Source: Arthrobacter sp. B1I2
GTDB taxonomy: Bacteria; Actinomycetota; Actinomycetes; Actinomycetales; Micrococcaceae
Direction: 5' to 3'
Assembly: GCF_030816485.1 (NCBI RefSeq)
Contig: NZ_JAUSYC010000001.1
Coordinates: 2,294,001 to 2,358,000, forward strand
Length of the DNA stretch: 64,000 bases
In this document: positions 45,400 through 54,706 of the stretch, piece by piece
Layout: every line of letters starts with the position of its first letter
How positions within the stretch are numbered: the first letter of the stretch is position 1
Program-made: the position numbers and the translations under genes
Notes under the pieces: model-generated
What the model saw: only the letters and a program-made list of their open reading frames with translations
Told to the model about the DNA's origin: nothing
The model's database searches: none

Positions 45400-47328
45400 T
45401 CACGGCTGATGCAGGAAGTACAGTTCTACTCCATTGTTGATGTGCGTGGCATACGTTTCCCTGACCCACTGGACTATTCGTGCTGATTCGCCCTTTCCTT
45501 CGAGCGTTAGTGGGGGCAGTTCCTGGATTACCAATGATCCAACTCTGCCCTGCCCCACTAAGGCTTGAAATTGCTCCAGTGTTGGCGACGGATCTGTGCC
45601 GTCAAAACCGCCCACGGGTAGGACTGCGCGTCCTAGTTCCAGTTGGTAATTCGCGGCAGTTTCTGAACCAATAGTTGCTGTTACCCACGTGGTTGAGGGC
45701 GGGATTTTGCGGAGGGCATCTAGTACCGCTGGCGGGGGAGTGTCCCCGAACATCAAGGCTACTTGTCCGGGAATGACGTCATCGCCTAGCTGGTGCCTAT
45801 CGGGGTGGTCGCTGCGGTACCCGGAGATACTGGGCCCAGCGACCACCCCCGCTCCGACATGCGGGCTGAGCGCGGTATTGGTGGACCAAATGATGGGGCC
45901 GGCCAACAGCACTGCCAGAAGTAGCGCCCTTGATGCTTGCCGAAGGCGTAGTGGAAGTGCCGGCAGGAGGTGAAAGGCGATCGCGATGGCCCACAGGAAC
46001 AGCAGGAACAGAGGCAGGGCGGGGAAATCCGATGTGGACCGAAGGGCCGAAACATATGCCAGCGTCATCATTGCCACGAGTGTTGGAAGTAAAACGAGTC
46101 TTGTCTTACGGCTCTGAGACTCCACAAGATGCATTAGTCCGGTGGCGGCAAGGGTGCAAAGCGGTGGTACGGCGGTCAGGCTGTAGTAAGGATGCAGGAT
46201 TCCTGACATGAATGCCAGGACCGTTGCCGAGGTTAGAAACCAAGTTCCGGAAAATAGCAGCAGCATGCGATTTCGCCTGCTACCTTCGCGCTTCACAAAC
46301 CAGATTAAACCCATTGCAAGGCCAGCGACGGCGAGCGGCAGGAACCATCCGAATTGGCCGGAAAACTGCGGTTCCAGGAATCGCTGGAAGCCGCCGGTGA
46401 ATGCATTGTCTACCGCTGCAGTGGGTGTGGTGCGTAGGGCGTCCTCCCCCGTGAGCCGCTGCAGGCCGTTGTAGCCCAGAGCGAGTTCCAGGGCGCTGTT
46501 GGTTCTGGATCCCCCAATGAACGGCCGATCCGTGGGGGCAGTCAATTGCACTGCTAAAAGCCACGATCCGCCTACCGCCGCTGCAGCAACTGCAGAGTAG
46601 GCCAGATGCAGGAACCGCTTGGGCCAAGTAGTGCCAGCGAATGCCAAGTACGTGATCGCAAGCGCCGGCAGTATGAGGCCAATCTGCAATTGCTTCGTGA
46701 GGAAACCGGCCCCTGCCAGCGCCCCCGCCACGACCATCAGCCAAGGGCGCTGGCGGTCTATGGCCGTGGTCACAGCCAAGGCGATAGCCACCATAATGAG
46801 AATCAGCAGGGCATCAGGATTGTTGTAGCGGAACATCACGGTGCTCACCGGTGTTACGGCCATGAAAGTCGCGGCCAAGAGGCCTACAGCAGCGCTGGTG
46901 TATCGCCGGACCAGGACGTAAAGCAGGTAGACAGTGACGACACCCATGAGAGCCTGCGGTAACAGGATGCTCCAGCTGTTGAGCCCGAATAACCGGACGG
47001 AGAGTGCCATCACCCAGATGCTCATTGGCGGTTTGTCAACGGTAATGGCATTTGCGGGGTCTGATGAACCGTAGAAAAATGCCGTCCAGTCCTGGGACCC
47101 TGCCATTGCCGCGGCGGAATAGTAGGAGTTAGCCCAGCCGTTCAGGTCAAGGCCCCAGCAGTACAGCAGGGCCGTGAAACATAAAAGGGCAGCAAGCGCT
47201 TTTCGTTCCCACGGGGCAGTGCCGAAAGACCACCGGTTGAGGAAACGAGCTACCGCAGGGGATTTGTAAAAGTAGGTGGGGCTGTTTCCTTGGCAATCGT
47301 CAGGCACGCTCTGCGTCGAAGTAGTCAT
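45400..47328 (-). CDS. GT39-family (ArnT/PMT-like) membrane glycosyltransferase
   Basis: A 642-residue protein with an extensive set of about eleven transmembrane helices and a C-terminal soluble domain (about 500-640). The first extracytoplasmic loop has NSYYSAAAMAGSQDWTAFFYGSSDPANAITVDKPP, with the conserved acidic residues of GT-C enzymes. Such proteins use polyprenyl-phosphate sugars to modify wall polymers or lipoproteins. The partner GT2-GtrA gene, overlapping by ATGA, could supply the polyprenyl-linked sugar. Acceptor and sugar are unknown. By eye less GC-rich than the ribosomal genes. Confidence 0.85.
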   Translation of the reverse strand: MTTSTQSVPDDCQGNSPTYFYKSPAVARFLNRWSFGTAPWERKALAALLCFTALLYCWGLDLNGWANSYYSAAAMAGSQDWTAFFYGSSDPANAITVDKPPMSIWVMALSVRLFGLNSWSILLPQALMGVVTVYLLYVLVRRYTSAAVGLLAATFMAVTPVSTVMFRYNNPDALLILIMVAIALAVTTAIDRQRPWLMVVAGALAGAGFLTKQLQIGLILPALAITYLAFAGTTWPKRFLHLAYSAVAAAAVGGSWLLAVQLTAPTDRPFIGGSRTNSALELALGYNGLQRLTGEDALRTTPTAAVDNAFTGGFQRFLEPQFSGQFGWFLPLAVAGLAMGLIWFVKREGSRRNRMLLLFSGTWFLTSATVLAFMSGILHPYYSLTAVPPLCTLAATGLMHLVESQSRKTRLVLLPTLVAMMTLAYVSALRSTSDFPALPLFLLFLWAIAIAFHLLPALPLRLRQASRALLLAVLLAGPIIWSTNTALSPHVGAGVVAGPSISGYRSDHPDRHQLGDDVIPGQVALMFGDTPPPAVLDALRKIPPSTTWVTATIGSETAANYQLELGRAVLPVGGFDGTDPSPTLEQFQALVGQGRVGSLVIQELPPLTLEGKGESARIVQWVRETYATHINNGVELYFLHQP

Positions 47329-48563
47329 CGGTTACTTCCCGCGCTGGTGTTAAGGGGCAGGATCCGGGCGAAATTGGAGCCCCGTCGATCCCGGAATACC
47401 CAAAGACGCAGCAGTACGAACCGCAAAAGAGTTGCCAGCACATTGGCTGAAGTAAGGACCAATAGTTCGAAACTTGGGAGTGCATCAGGTTGTATCGCGT
47501 GGAGTATTAGAAGCGACGAGGACGTGATTCCCCAAGCCAGAAGAAAAACGATCAGACCCTGAATTTGGTGCGTGAATAGCTTGGCCGGGCCGCTAATACC
47601 AAAGGTGAACCGGCGGTTTGCGGCTGTATTACCCATCGCCGTTATGAGGAGCGCGAGGAAATTGGCTTCCTGGGCGCCGAATGGACCCTGCATCATCAGA
47701 TAGAGCAACGCGAATGCAAGTGTCGAGGCGACACCCACAAGGCCGAAGCGCAATACCTGGCCGAAGAAGCTAGGCCTTCCCGGAGGCACAACGGGCCTTC
47801 GACCCAGCTCCGCATAGATTGCCTGAACTGGAATGGCTCCTCTAAACAATGAACTGGCTACACGCACCATGCCCCGTAGGTCGTCGAGTGCCGTCTGTCT
47901 GATATCCACCCTGCTATCCGGATCATCCACCCAATCGACTGGGATTTCGTGTATCCGTAGTCCTGAGCGCTCGGCAATGATGAGGAGCTCGGTATCAAAG
48001 AACCACCCGTTGTCTTCCACATGAGGGAGCAGTCTCTCTGCAACGTCTGCGCGGATGGCCTTGAAGCCGCACTGGGCATCCGAAAAGCACACCTGCATGG
48101 TCCGCCTCAGCAGAAAGTTGTAAGACCTCGAGATGAATTCGCGCTTCGGGCCGCGGCTCACCCTCGAACTCTGTCCAAGCCTTGTGCCAATCGAGATGTC
48201 CGAATGGCCCGACAGTAATGGAGCCACCAGGGGCGGAAGGGCAGCGAGATCTGTGGATAGATCAACGTCCAGGTACGCCAGCACCTTGGCATCGGAAGCG
48301 CTCCAAGCATCCCTCAACGCGAAGCCCCGGCCCTTGACGTCAAGGCGCCGATATCCAACGTTCGGCATGTGCTCGCTAAGGCGGGCGGCAATCACCGGTG
48401 TCCGATCGGTGCTTGCATTATCGGCGATGGTAATCTTCCACGTCGACGGCATTTCTTGCGTCAAATATTCGGCGAGCCTTGTGATGCTTCTTTCGAGTAC
48501 CGCTTCTTCGTTGTAGACCGGTACTACAATTTCGAGCGCCAAGCCCCCATAGCTAGGTGTCAT
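47325..48563 (-). CDS. Polyprenyl-phosphate glycosyltransferase (GT2) fused to GtrA-like membrane domain
   Basis: A 412-residue protein from the ATG at 48563. The GT2 domain (about 8-250) starts LEIVVPVYNEEAVLERSI and has the DVDLSTD metal-binding motif; it resembles dolichol-phosphate mannosyltransferases. The C-terminal 130 residues form four transmembrane helices of the GtrA type. It likely makes a polyprenyl-phosphate sugar and helps flip it for the neighbouring GT39 enzyme. The frame is open to 48647, but TACGAT lies 6 nt before this ATG, suggesting a leaderless mRNA. Confidence 0.88.
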   Translation of the reverse strand: MTPSYGGLALEIVVPVYNEEAVLERSITRLAEYLTQEMPSTWKITIADNASTDRTPVIAARLSEHMPNVGYRRLDVKGRGFALRDAWSASDAKVLAYLDVDLSTDLAALPPLVAPLLSGHSDISIGTRLGQSSRVSRGPKREFISRSYNFLLRRTMQVCFSDAQCGFKAIRADVAERLLPHVEDNGWFFDTELLIIAERSGLRIHEIPVDWVDDPDSRVDIRQTALDDLRGMVRVASSLFRGAIPVQAIYAELGRRPVVPPGRPSFFGQVLRFGLVGVASTLAFALLYLMMQGPFGAQEANFLALLITAMGNTAANRRFTFGISGPAKLFTHQIQGLIVFLLAWGITSSSLLILHAIQPDALPSFELLVLTSANVLATLLRFVLLRLWVFRDRRGSNFARILPLNTSAGSNR

Positions 48564-48569
48564 GCATGG

Positions 48570-48575
48570 ATCGTA
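48570..48575 (-). promoter_or_regulatory. -10 element for a probable leaderless GT2-GtrA mRNA
   Basis: TACGAT on the minus strand ends 6 nt before the ATG at 48563. No Shine-Dalgarno is present. Confidence 0.5.
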
Positions 48576-48744
48576 GGGGCGCCCAAATAGGTATAGCGAG
48601 GGTTTGAAGTAAAGACGGGTACTGACCGTAGAAATCAAGTAGTTCAAGTAATCGGCTTGTCAGGAAGGCAGGTAGTGCCGTCCGTGTAACAGGTAGCAGA
48701 AGGGCCCCTCACCAGCCGTTTCAAGCTGCCACGCACCCATCCTC

Positions 48745-48750
48745 TACACT
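48745..48750 (+). promoter_or_regulatory. -10 element for a probable leaderless glmM mRNA
   Basis: TACACT ends 6 nt before the GTG of glmM, and no Shine-Dalgarno precedes the GTG. Confidence 0.6.
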
Positions 48751-48756
48751 TGACCG

Positions 48757-50118
48757 GTGTCTAGATTATTTGGAACTGATGGTGTCCGGGGGCTGGCCAA
48801 CGGCCTGCTGACAGCAGAACTGGCCCTGCAGCTGGCCCAGGCGGCCGCCGTCGTGCTCGGCCACGACCGCAACTCCAATGGCTCCCGGCCGCGTGCCGTG
48901 CTGGCCCGTGACCCGCGCGCCAGCGGCGAATTCATCGCCGCCGCGGTGGAGGCCGGGCTCTCCAGCTCAGGCATCGATGTCTATGATGCCGGCGTCCTGC
49001 CTACCCCTGCCGCTGCATACCTGGTGGCAGACCTGGACGCCGATTTCGGCGTCATGATCTCCGCCTCACACAACCCGGCGCCTGACAACGGCATCAAGTT
49101 CTTCGCCCGCGGCGGCCAGAAGCTCCCCGACGAGGTGGAGGACGCCATCGAAACGCAGATGGGCAAGGAAGCCGTCCGACCCACCGGCGCCGACGTGGGC
49201 CGCATCCAGCGCTTCTCCGATGCAGAGGACCGGTACATCGTCCACCTGCTCCGCACCCTGCCGCACCGCCTGGACGGCCTCACGGTGGTGCTGGACTGCG
49301 CCAACGGCGCTGCCAGCGGATGCTCACCCCAGCTCTTCAAGGACGCCGGCGCAGACGTGATCGTCATCGGCGCCGACCCTGACGGCCTGAACATCAACGA
49401 CGGCGTGGGCTCCACCCACCTCGGCCCCCTCAAGGAAGCAGTGGTCAAGTACGGCGCAGACCTTGGTATCGCCCACGACGGCGACGCTGACCGCTGCCTG
49501 GCCGTGGACCACGAAGGCAACGAGGTGGATGGCGACCAGATCATGGCCATCCTCGCGGTAGCGCTGAAGAAGTCCGGCAAGCTCAAGAATGACGTCCTGG
49601 TGGCCACCGTGATGAGCAACCTGGGTCTCAAGATCGCACTCCGCAACGCAGGCATCACCATCGTGGAAACCGGCGTGGGGGACCGCTACGTACTGGAGGG
49701 CATGCGCGACGGCGGCTACAACCTGGGCGGTGAACAGTCCGGCCACGTCATCTTCGCCGATCATGCCACCACCGGCGACGGTCTCCTCACCGGGCTGCAG
49801 CTCGCCGCGCAGGTGGCACTGACCGGGAAGCCGCTCAAGGAGCTAGCCACCGTGATGACCAAGCTCCCGCAGGTGCTCATCAACGTCAAGGGCGTGGACC
49901 GCAGCCGTGTGGGCAGCAGCGATGTCCTGGCACAGGCGGTGGCAGCAGCGGAAGCGGCGCTGGGCGACACCGGCCGCGTCCTGCTCCGCCCCTCCGGCAC
50001 CGAGCCCGTGGTCCGCGTGATGGTGGAGGCGGCCGACGAAGAGACCGCCCAGTCCATCGCGGAACACCTGGCCCAGGTGGTCCGGACGGAACTCGCGCTG
50101 GAGCTGGCTTCAAACTAG
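48757..50118 (+). CDS. glmM: Phosphoglucosamine mutase
   Basis: A 453-residue mutase converting glucosamine-6-P to glucosamine-1-P on the way to UDP-GlcNAc. The phosphoserine motif [16 protein letters not shown] has Ser104; the metal loop is [11 protein letters not shown]; the phosphate loop is [14 protein letters not shown] near the C terminus. N terminus [12 protein letters not shown] is canonical. It lies downstream of rplM-rpsI as in many Actinobacteria, here separated by the two glycosyltransferase genes. The glmS gene of the same pathway is 5.7 kb away. Confidence 0.97.
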   Translation: MSRLFGTDGVRGLANGLLTAELALQLAQAAAVVLGHDRNSNGSRPRAVLARDPRASGEFIAAAVEAGLSSSGIDVYDAGVLPTPAAAYLVADLDADFGVMISASHNPAPDNGIKFFARGGQKLPDEVEDAIETQMGKEAVRPTGADVGRIQRFSDAEDRYIVHLLRTLPHRLDGLTVVLDCANGAASGCSPQLFKDAGADVIVIGADPDGLNINDGVGSTHLGPLKEAVVKYGADLGIAHDGDADRCLAVDHEGNEVDGDQIMAILAVALKKSGKLKNDVLVATVMSNLGLKIALRNAGITIVETGVGDRYVLEGMRDGGYNLGGEQSGHVIFADHATTGDGLLTGLQLAAQVALTGKPLKELATVMTKLPQVLINVKGVDRSRVGSSDVLAQAVAAAEAALGDTGRVLLRPSGTEPVVRVMVEAADEETAQSIAEHLAQVVRTELALELASN

Positions 50119-50128
50119 CCGCAAGAAA

Positions 50129-50162
50129 AGTGGCCCGCCTCCTCGTAAGGAGACGGGCCACT
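50129..50162. terminator. Terminator between glmM and mscL
   Basis: AGTGGCCCG pairs with CGGGCCACT, with an inner CTCCT/AGGAG stem. It lies between two converging genes and can serve both. No long T-run. Confidence 0.75.
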
Positions 50163-50178
50163 CTGCGTTAACTAAGGA

Positions 50179-50580
50179 TTAGACGCGCTCTTTCAGCGCG
50201 TCCCGGATCTCGGTCAGCAGCGCAACCTGCGGATCCTCGGCAGCGTCCTTCTTCACGTCCTTGTTGATCCCCAGCCGGCGGTTGCGGCGCTCGATCATGA
50301 TGTTCATCGGCATCACCACCACAAAGTAGATGGCCGCGGCAATCAGCAGGAAGTTCACTATGGCGGTCAGCAGGACGCCGAACTCGATGGCGTTGCCGTT
50401 CAGCTCCACCCTTGCGAAGCTGTCGAAGTTGGGCGCACCCACCAGGCCCGAGACGAATGGCATGAGCACCTTGTTCACCAGCGCCGTCACCACTGCGCCG
50501 AATGCAGTACCCATGACAACGGCGACGGCCAGGTCAACCACGTTGCCCTTCATGATGAAATTCTTGAATCCACTAAGCAT
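50179..50580 (-). CDS. mscL: Large-conductance mechanosensitive channel
   Basis: A 133-residue MscL, a homopentameric channel opened by membrane tension on hypo-osmotic shock. FKNFIMKGNVVDLAVAVVMGTAFGAVVTALVNKVLMP is the amphipathic helix and TM1 pore; TM2 is FLLIAAAIYFVVVMPMN; a charged cytoplasmic bundle follows. The frame is open to 50916, but homology starts at MLSGFKNF. The ATG at 50580 has no Shine-Dalgarno; TACTTT lies 7 nt upstream. Confidence 0.96.
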   Translation of the reverse strand: MLSGFKNFIMKGNVVDLAVAVVMGTAFGAVVTALVNKVLMPFVSGLVGAPNFDSFARVELNGNAIEFGVLLTAIVNFLLIAAAIYFVVVMPMNIMIERRNRRLGINKDVKKDAAEDPQVALLTEIRDALKERV

Positions 50581-50587
50581 GGAAACC

Positions 50588-50593
50588 AAAGTA
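50588..50593 (-). promoter_or_regulatory. -10 element for a probable leaderless mscL mRNA
   Basis: TACTTT on the minus strand ends 7 nt before the ATG of mscL. Confidence 0.55.
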
Positions 50594-51040
50594 GCGCAGA
50601 TTTCAGTATCCGAACTTATCGGGAAGTGTAAGGCTGCGCCGTCAGCGGATCCAGATGCCTCAACACAAACGCCTTCCCCGGATCCCGGCCAGTGAGGGGC
50701 CAGCAGGCAAATCGATGGAAGACACACGATCACATCGCTTTGCCTCGGGACATGAGCATTCCCTTTCACACGGAAGAACGGACTGGGCTCGTGCTGACCA
50801 TTCCGGTCATCATCGTTCTGCAATTGTCCGTGGCCGAGTGCGAGGATAACTGGAAGGGCCGTGGGAGCATTCCAGGACCTGTGCAATAGCTCGGGTCGGA
50901 AATCAAAGCTGACCACGTTCAGCGGTTACTGCGCCTGAGGCTACTTCTACTCCTCGTCGGCGGGTCCGGGACGCGCGTCTTCCCCGACGTCGTGGCCTGC
51001 CGACTTTGTGGGTAGGGCATGGCGTGTATCACCACGCGTC
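50594..51040. other. Non-coding stretch between mscL and the adenylate-forming enzyme gene
   Basis: About 450 bp. Short open frames here show no conserved motif, good start site or codon bias. No terminator or repeat was recognised. It may hold regulatory DNA or a decayed gene. Confidence 0.4.
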
Positions 51041-52639
51041 TCAGGTAGTGGCTGCGGGATTTTTTTGCGCTCGGAATGTCAGGTCCAGGGCCCAGTCTTG
51101 GGGAGCTGAGGGACCAAGCTGCCAGACGTATTCGTTTTTGAGTTTCGCGCCATCAGATACGAACGGGCCGGTGCGCAGCGCATAGAACGCAACTGTGGGC
51201 AGGCTGGACTCCGCCGACGTCAGAATTGCGTTGTTGAAATCACCGTTCATTGCTCTCAGTTGGTCAAGAATGTAGTTCCTGTACGACACCTGGTCCAAAG
51301 TGCGCTCATGGGTGGCCTTTGCAGTGAGCTGGAGCGCGATGTGCAGCTGCCGGTCTCCTTGCTCGTCTTCGAAACTGACAAGGCGGTGGTTTTCTACGGC
51401 TGCGAGAAGCCTGCGGTCGCTGCTGAGGACGTCCCGCAGGGCATCCGGTGCAACGACCGCGCCGTTGAAGTCAACGGACAGGTCGCTCCTGCCGTAGTGG
51501 AATAGCAAGGGCAAATCGAGGAACTGTTGGCGAATGATGTGTTCGAGCCCGAATTCCTTGAGCACGGCGTTGAGGTCGCGGACGCGCAGCACGTGTCCAC
51601 GGTCATGGATGTTGTAGCGGATCCGCGGGTTGACGTTCTCTTTCCGCACGATCGTGGCGATCAGTTCGCCGTCCGCATTTGTTTCAAGGAGGTAGTCGTA
51701 GGGGTTGAACTGGAAGATCATCGGCAGTACGCCGTACTCGTCCTGCTTGGTGAGCCGCGCCGACAGCACCGGATCCGCGGCGATGGCCTGGCGGAGCGCC
51801 ACCGTGTAGTCAGTCTCTATTGCAATGTTGATTTCCAGGTCGGAGGCCCCGTAGGAGCCGAAAGCGCTGTGGGCGTACTTTGTGATGTGCCCGCGCATGT
51901 TCTCGCTGATGCCCTCGCCGCCGAACGCCGCGACGATGTCGTAGTCTTCCCAATTTATGCGTTCATCTTCGAACAAAGCCTTCAGGAAGGGCGGGTAACT
52001 GAGGATGATGTACGTGTAATCCGTCCCAAATTCGAGCATCGTGGCGATGACTTTGTCACGGTCCGGCCCGATGGATTTGATCATTGTGACATCCGTGAGG
52101 GAAGTGCTGACGTTCATCCCCGTCGCCCATGCGCCAAGGGAGAAGCAGTTGAGCACGAACGGTTGCTTCTTGAGCGTCTCTGCAGTCCGCGAAAAACCAA
52201 CCTGGAGCAACTGCCGGGTGGCGAGGCGTTCCTCCAGGCCGCGCACCCAGCTGGTGGGAACACCTGAGCTTCCGGACGATTCATCCACTACGACACCGTG
52301 GCGGGGAAGAACGCCGCCCACGCTGCGGGCAGGAATCGCCCAGCGCTTGATATAGCTGTCCTTGTCCATTTCCGGGAGCGCTGCGAACGCCTGCGTAAGC
52401 GTCTTGCCACTGAGGGAAAGCTTTCCGGGCACCCCATGTTCGGCGAGGAACTCGCGATAGGCAGGCACTCGTTTAGCCGCCATTTCAAAGGTCCGCCACG
52501 CCCTCCACCGCCCGGCGGTCCACCGGAAAGGTTCGATTCCAGGCATGAGCAGTATCCGGTGGGTGGAAATCCTTGGGGTGAACAGGCCAACGAACCTGTC
52601 CATCAGAAAAACGAATGCGAATACGAACGTTTTATTCAC
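51041..52639 (-). CDS. PaaK/CapK-like adenylate-forming enzyme of unknown substrate
   Basis: A 532-residue protein of the phenylacetate-CoA ligase/CapK branch of adenylate-forming enzymes. The ATP-phosphate loop is VVDESSGSSGVPTSWVRG near residue 140; further blocks are AAFGGEGISENMRGHI and, near residues 370-390, a typical RYNIHDRGHVLRVRDL (Y-N/R-hinge-like) segment. These enzymes activate a carboxylate as acyl-AMP, then transfer it to CoA or another acceptor. GTG start 7 nt after GGAG. It overlaps the nitroreductase-like gene by 8 nt. The N-terminal hydrophobic segment FVFAFVFLM may associate it with the membrane. Confidence 0.75.
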   Translation of the reverse strand: MNKTFVFAFVFLMDRFVGLFTPRISTHRILLMPGIEPFRWTAGRWRAWRTFEMAAKRVPAYREFLAEHGVPGKLSLSGKTLTQAFAALPEMDKDSYIKRWAIPARSVGGVLPRHGVVVDESSGSSGVPTSWVRGLEERLATRQLLQVGFSRTAETLKKQPFVLNCFSLGAWATGMNVSTSLTDVTMIKSIGPDRDKVIATMLEFGTDYTYIILSYPPFLKALFEDERINWEDYDIVAAFGGEGISENMRGHITKYAHSAFGSYGASDLEINIAIETDYTVALRQAIAADPVLSARLTKQDEYGVLPMIFQFNPYDYLLETNADGELIATIVRKENVNPRIRYNIHDRGHVLRVRDLNAVLKEFGLEHIIRQQFLDLPLLFHYGRSDLSVDFNGAVVAPDALRDVLSSDRRLLAAVENHRLVSFEDEQGDRQLHIALQLTAKATHERTLDQVSYRNYILDQLRAMNGDFNNAILTSAESSLPTVAFYALRTGPFVSDGAKLKNEYVWQLGPSAPQDWALDLTFRAQKNPAATT

Positions 52640-53711
52640 GGAGGGGCTCCTGTAGTGATGTGTCCTCAGGCAATGGACTAAGCAGGGTCGAGGCGGCCGG
52701 GCGGCGGTGCGCGGCTGGAGGGGTGGCGCTGTATCCGAACCTGAAGAGCATCCAGGCCATTCTGCCCGCGGTTTCATTAATTCCCGCCGCCCGGACGAAT
52801 TCGGCGTGAGAGACCGGGTTGGTGATGACAGTGCCGAAGGGATGAAGGCACACGCCTTTTTCAGAGAAAAATAGCCAGACCCGCATGAACGTACGCCCGG
52901 CTTCCAAGTAATCCGCCGGCTTGTCGAAGGGGCCTTCGAGCCACCCGAGCTGACGCACCCCACGCATGGTGCGCAAGTAGATGGCTCTGATTAAGCCGCC
53001 GATTACGGGGAAGGACCACAAGCCGCGGTGCCGCATGGCGAAACGAAGCACAGGACCCGGCATGATCATGGTTTCTGCACTAAGACCGTCGGCCAGCGCT
53101 GCCGCTTCATCCTTCGAGAACCGCAGCCAATGCATAATCTCGGCGTAGACGGCATCATTGCGCAAGTCGGAAAACAGGGTCTTCTGGTTGATTTGCACAA
53201 GTAAAGAAACAATGCGGGCGTCGGTGGTCGACCGGAATTCGTATCCTTGCGCGGCGGCGATTGAATAAGCTGACGTCAGTAGCTCGGCGTCAACAAGCTT
53301 GCTGTCATAGGGCCGGCGGGAAGTTCGTCTTGACCGGAATGCAGCCAACCGACGTTGAGCTGCGGACTGCAACTCGTCGTCCTCGGGGAGGGGTTCCAAT
53401 CGCACTGTCCCAATACGATGCAAGCGGTCTGTGGCAGCGAAATCCATTTCCGAATGTTCGAGGAATTCTATTGTCCTGTAGCCGCGGGCTTCCGCGACCA
53501 CAGATAAGGACTCCAAGAAGACACCTGCACAGACATGGCCAAAAGGGATACCAAAAGATTCGGCAGGCAATCCCAGGTCGAGGTCATAATAAACAACTGC
53601 CGCCGTGTCACTGATGGCCCTCAGCTTGATCGGCTGGGAGTTATGGGGTGAGGGATACCAGCGAACGTCATCAACGAGGTCGAGCCAAAGGGCTCCGGCA
53701 TCCATAACCAT
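52632..53711 (-). CDS. Nitroreductase-like (Acg-type) flavoprotein
   Basis: A 359-residue protein. DDVRWYPSPHNSQPIKLRAIS near residue 20 matches the HNSQPW-type FMN-binding motif of nitroreductases, especially the long two-domain Acg/Rv3131-like group; SRRTSRRPYDSKLVDAELL is a second typical block. A substrate reduced with FMN is likely but unknown. No Shine-Dalgarno; TAGATT lies 6 nt before the ATG at 53711. Translationally coupled to the adenylate-forming enzyme, suggesting a shared pathway. Confidence 0.75.
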   Translation of the reverse strand: MVMDAGALWLDLVDDVRWYPSPHNSQPIKLRAISDTAAVVYYDLDLGLPAESFGIPFGHVCAGVFLESLSVVAEARGYRTIEFLEHSEMDFAATDRLHRIGTVRLEPLPEDDELQSAAQRRLAAFRSRRTSRRPYDSKLVDAELLTSAYSIAAAQGYEFRSTTDARIVSLLVQINQKTLFSDLRNDAVYAEIMHWLRFSKDEAAALADGLSAETMIMPGPVLRFAMRHRGLWSFPVIGGLIRAIYLRTMRGVRQLGWLEGPFDKPADYLEAGRTFMRVWLFFSEKGVCLHPFGTVITNPVSHAEFVRAAGINETAGRMAWMLFRFGYSATPPAAHRRPAASTLLSPLPEDTSLQEPLRE

Positions 53712-53717
53712 GTCGTC

Positions 53718-53723
53718 AATCTA
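53718..53723 (-). promoter_or_regulatory. -10 element for a probable leaderless nitroreductase-like mRNA
   Basis: TAGATT on the minus strand ends 6 nt before the ATG at 53711. It would start the two-gene operon. Confidence 0.6.
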
Positions 53724-53843
53724 TGAGAACCAGCTACAAATAACCATCTGGCGCTAAATCCTTCGCAAGACTTGAGGAAATAACGGCATACGGCAGACCG
53801 AAATTGAGGTTGTCAGGATGCGCAGTCTAAATTCGCCGCTTTG

Positions 53844-54701
53844 TCACAAGTACGCGGGTGCCGCCTCCAGGCCGAAGTATTCCTCCAGCGTGCCAATGCC
53901 GCGGTTCACCATGTCCGTGGCCGCCTCCACCCCCACGTACCGCAGGTGCCACGGCTCGTAGTAGTACCCGGTGATAGGGTGCAGCATCCACGGGTACCGC
54001 ACCACAAACCCGAACCGGTGCCCGTTCGCCTTCGCCCAGGACGCGGCGGGCTGGTCGGCGAAACACGGCTGGAAGCTGCAGGCTCCGCCGCCGTCGGCAA
54101 TGTCGAATGCCCACCCCGTCTGGTGCTCGGAGTGGCCGGGCCGGGCGCTGGCGGTATCGGCGTCGGCCTGCCCGCGTGCGGCGACGTACCCGTTGTAGGT
54201 GGTCACCTGCGTGCCGTACGAGCGGTAGCCGCTGGCCAGGACCATCGCCACGCCGTCCGCCGCTGCCGACGCGAACATCGCCTCGGCCGCTGCCGCCGTC
54301 GTGCTGTTCAGCAGCGCCGCCTCACCTGCGGCGGAAATGGCGACGGCGGGTTGGGCCAGGTCGGCCGGCACGTAGTCCGCCGGGTTCAGGGGCCGGTGCT
54401 TGTTCACGATGACCCACTGGCTGGCTGGGTCGTCCAGCGAAAACTGCCGCGCCAGGGTGGCCGACGGAGACGGCGTGGGGGACGGCGCCTCCGGTGACCC
54501 GCTCACGGGGGCGGCTTCCGCCGTCGGGCCCGCTGAAGCGGTGACGGCAGCAGGGGAGGGGGAGGCGGAGGAAGGAGCGGACGACGGCGCCACCGCCTTG
54601 GGTGCCTCCGGCGTGCAGGCTGCCAGGACCGTCAGCCCGGCCCCCGCTGCGAGGAAGCGGGCGAAGCTGCGCCGACTGGGCGACCCGCATTGGTAGCACA
54701 C
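53844..54701 (-). CDS. VanY-type D-alanyl-D-alanine carboxypeptidase lipoprotein
   Basis: A 285-residue M15B peptidase. A twin-arginine-like SRRSFARFLAAG sequence leads to a lipobox with Cys29, so it is a surface lipoprotein. A Pro/Ser/Ala-rich linker (about 30-85) precedes the catalytic domain with the zinc motifs SEHQTGWAFD and EPWHLRYVG. It trims peptidoglycan pentapeptides. GTG start; GGAAGG in the last codons of coaA serves as its binding site, so it is coupled to coaA. Confidence 0.9.
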   Translation of the reverse strand: MCYQCGSPSRRSFARFLAAGAGLTVLAACTPEAPKAVAPSSAPSSASPSPAAVTASAGPTAEAAPVSGSPEAPSPTPSPSATLARQFSLDDPASQWVIVNKHRPLNPADYVPADLAQPAVAISAAGEAALLNSTTAAAAEAMFASAAADGVAMVLASGYRSYGTQVTTYNGYVAARGQADADTASARPGHSEHQTGWAFDIADGGGACSFQPCFADQPAASWAKANGHRFGFVVRYPWMLHPITGYYYEPWHLRYVGVEAATDMVNRGIGTLEEYFGLEAAPAYL

Positions 54702-54706
54702 CTGTG

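Noticed and set aside
50594..51040. Small genes between mscL and the adenylate-forming enzyme
   Set aside because: Open frames of 60-65 codons exist on the plus strand, but without Shine-Dalgarno or leaderless promoter, conserved motifs or hydrophobic pattern. Not called.
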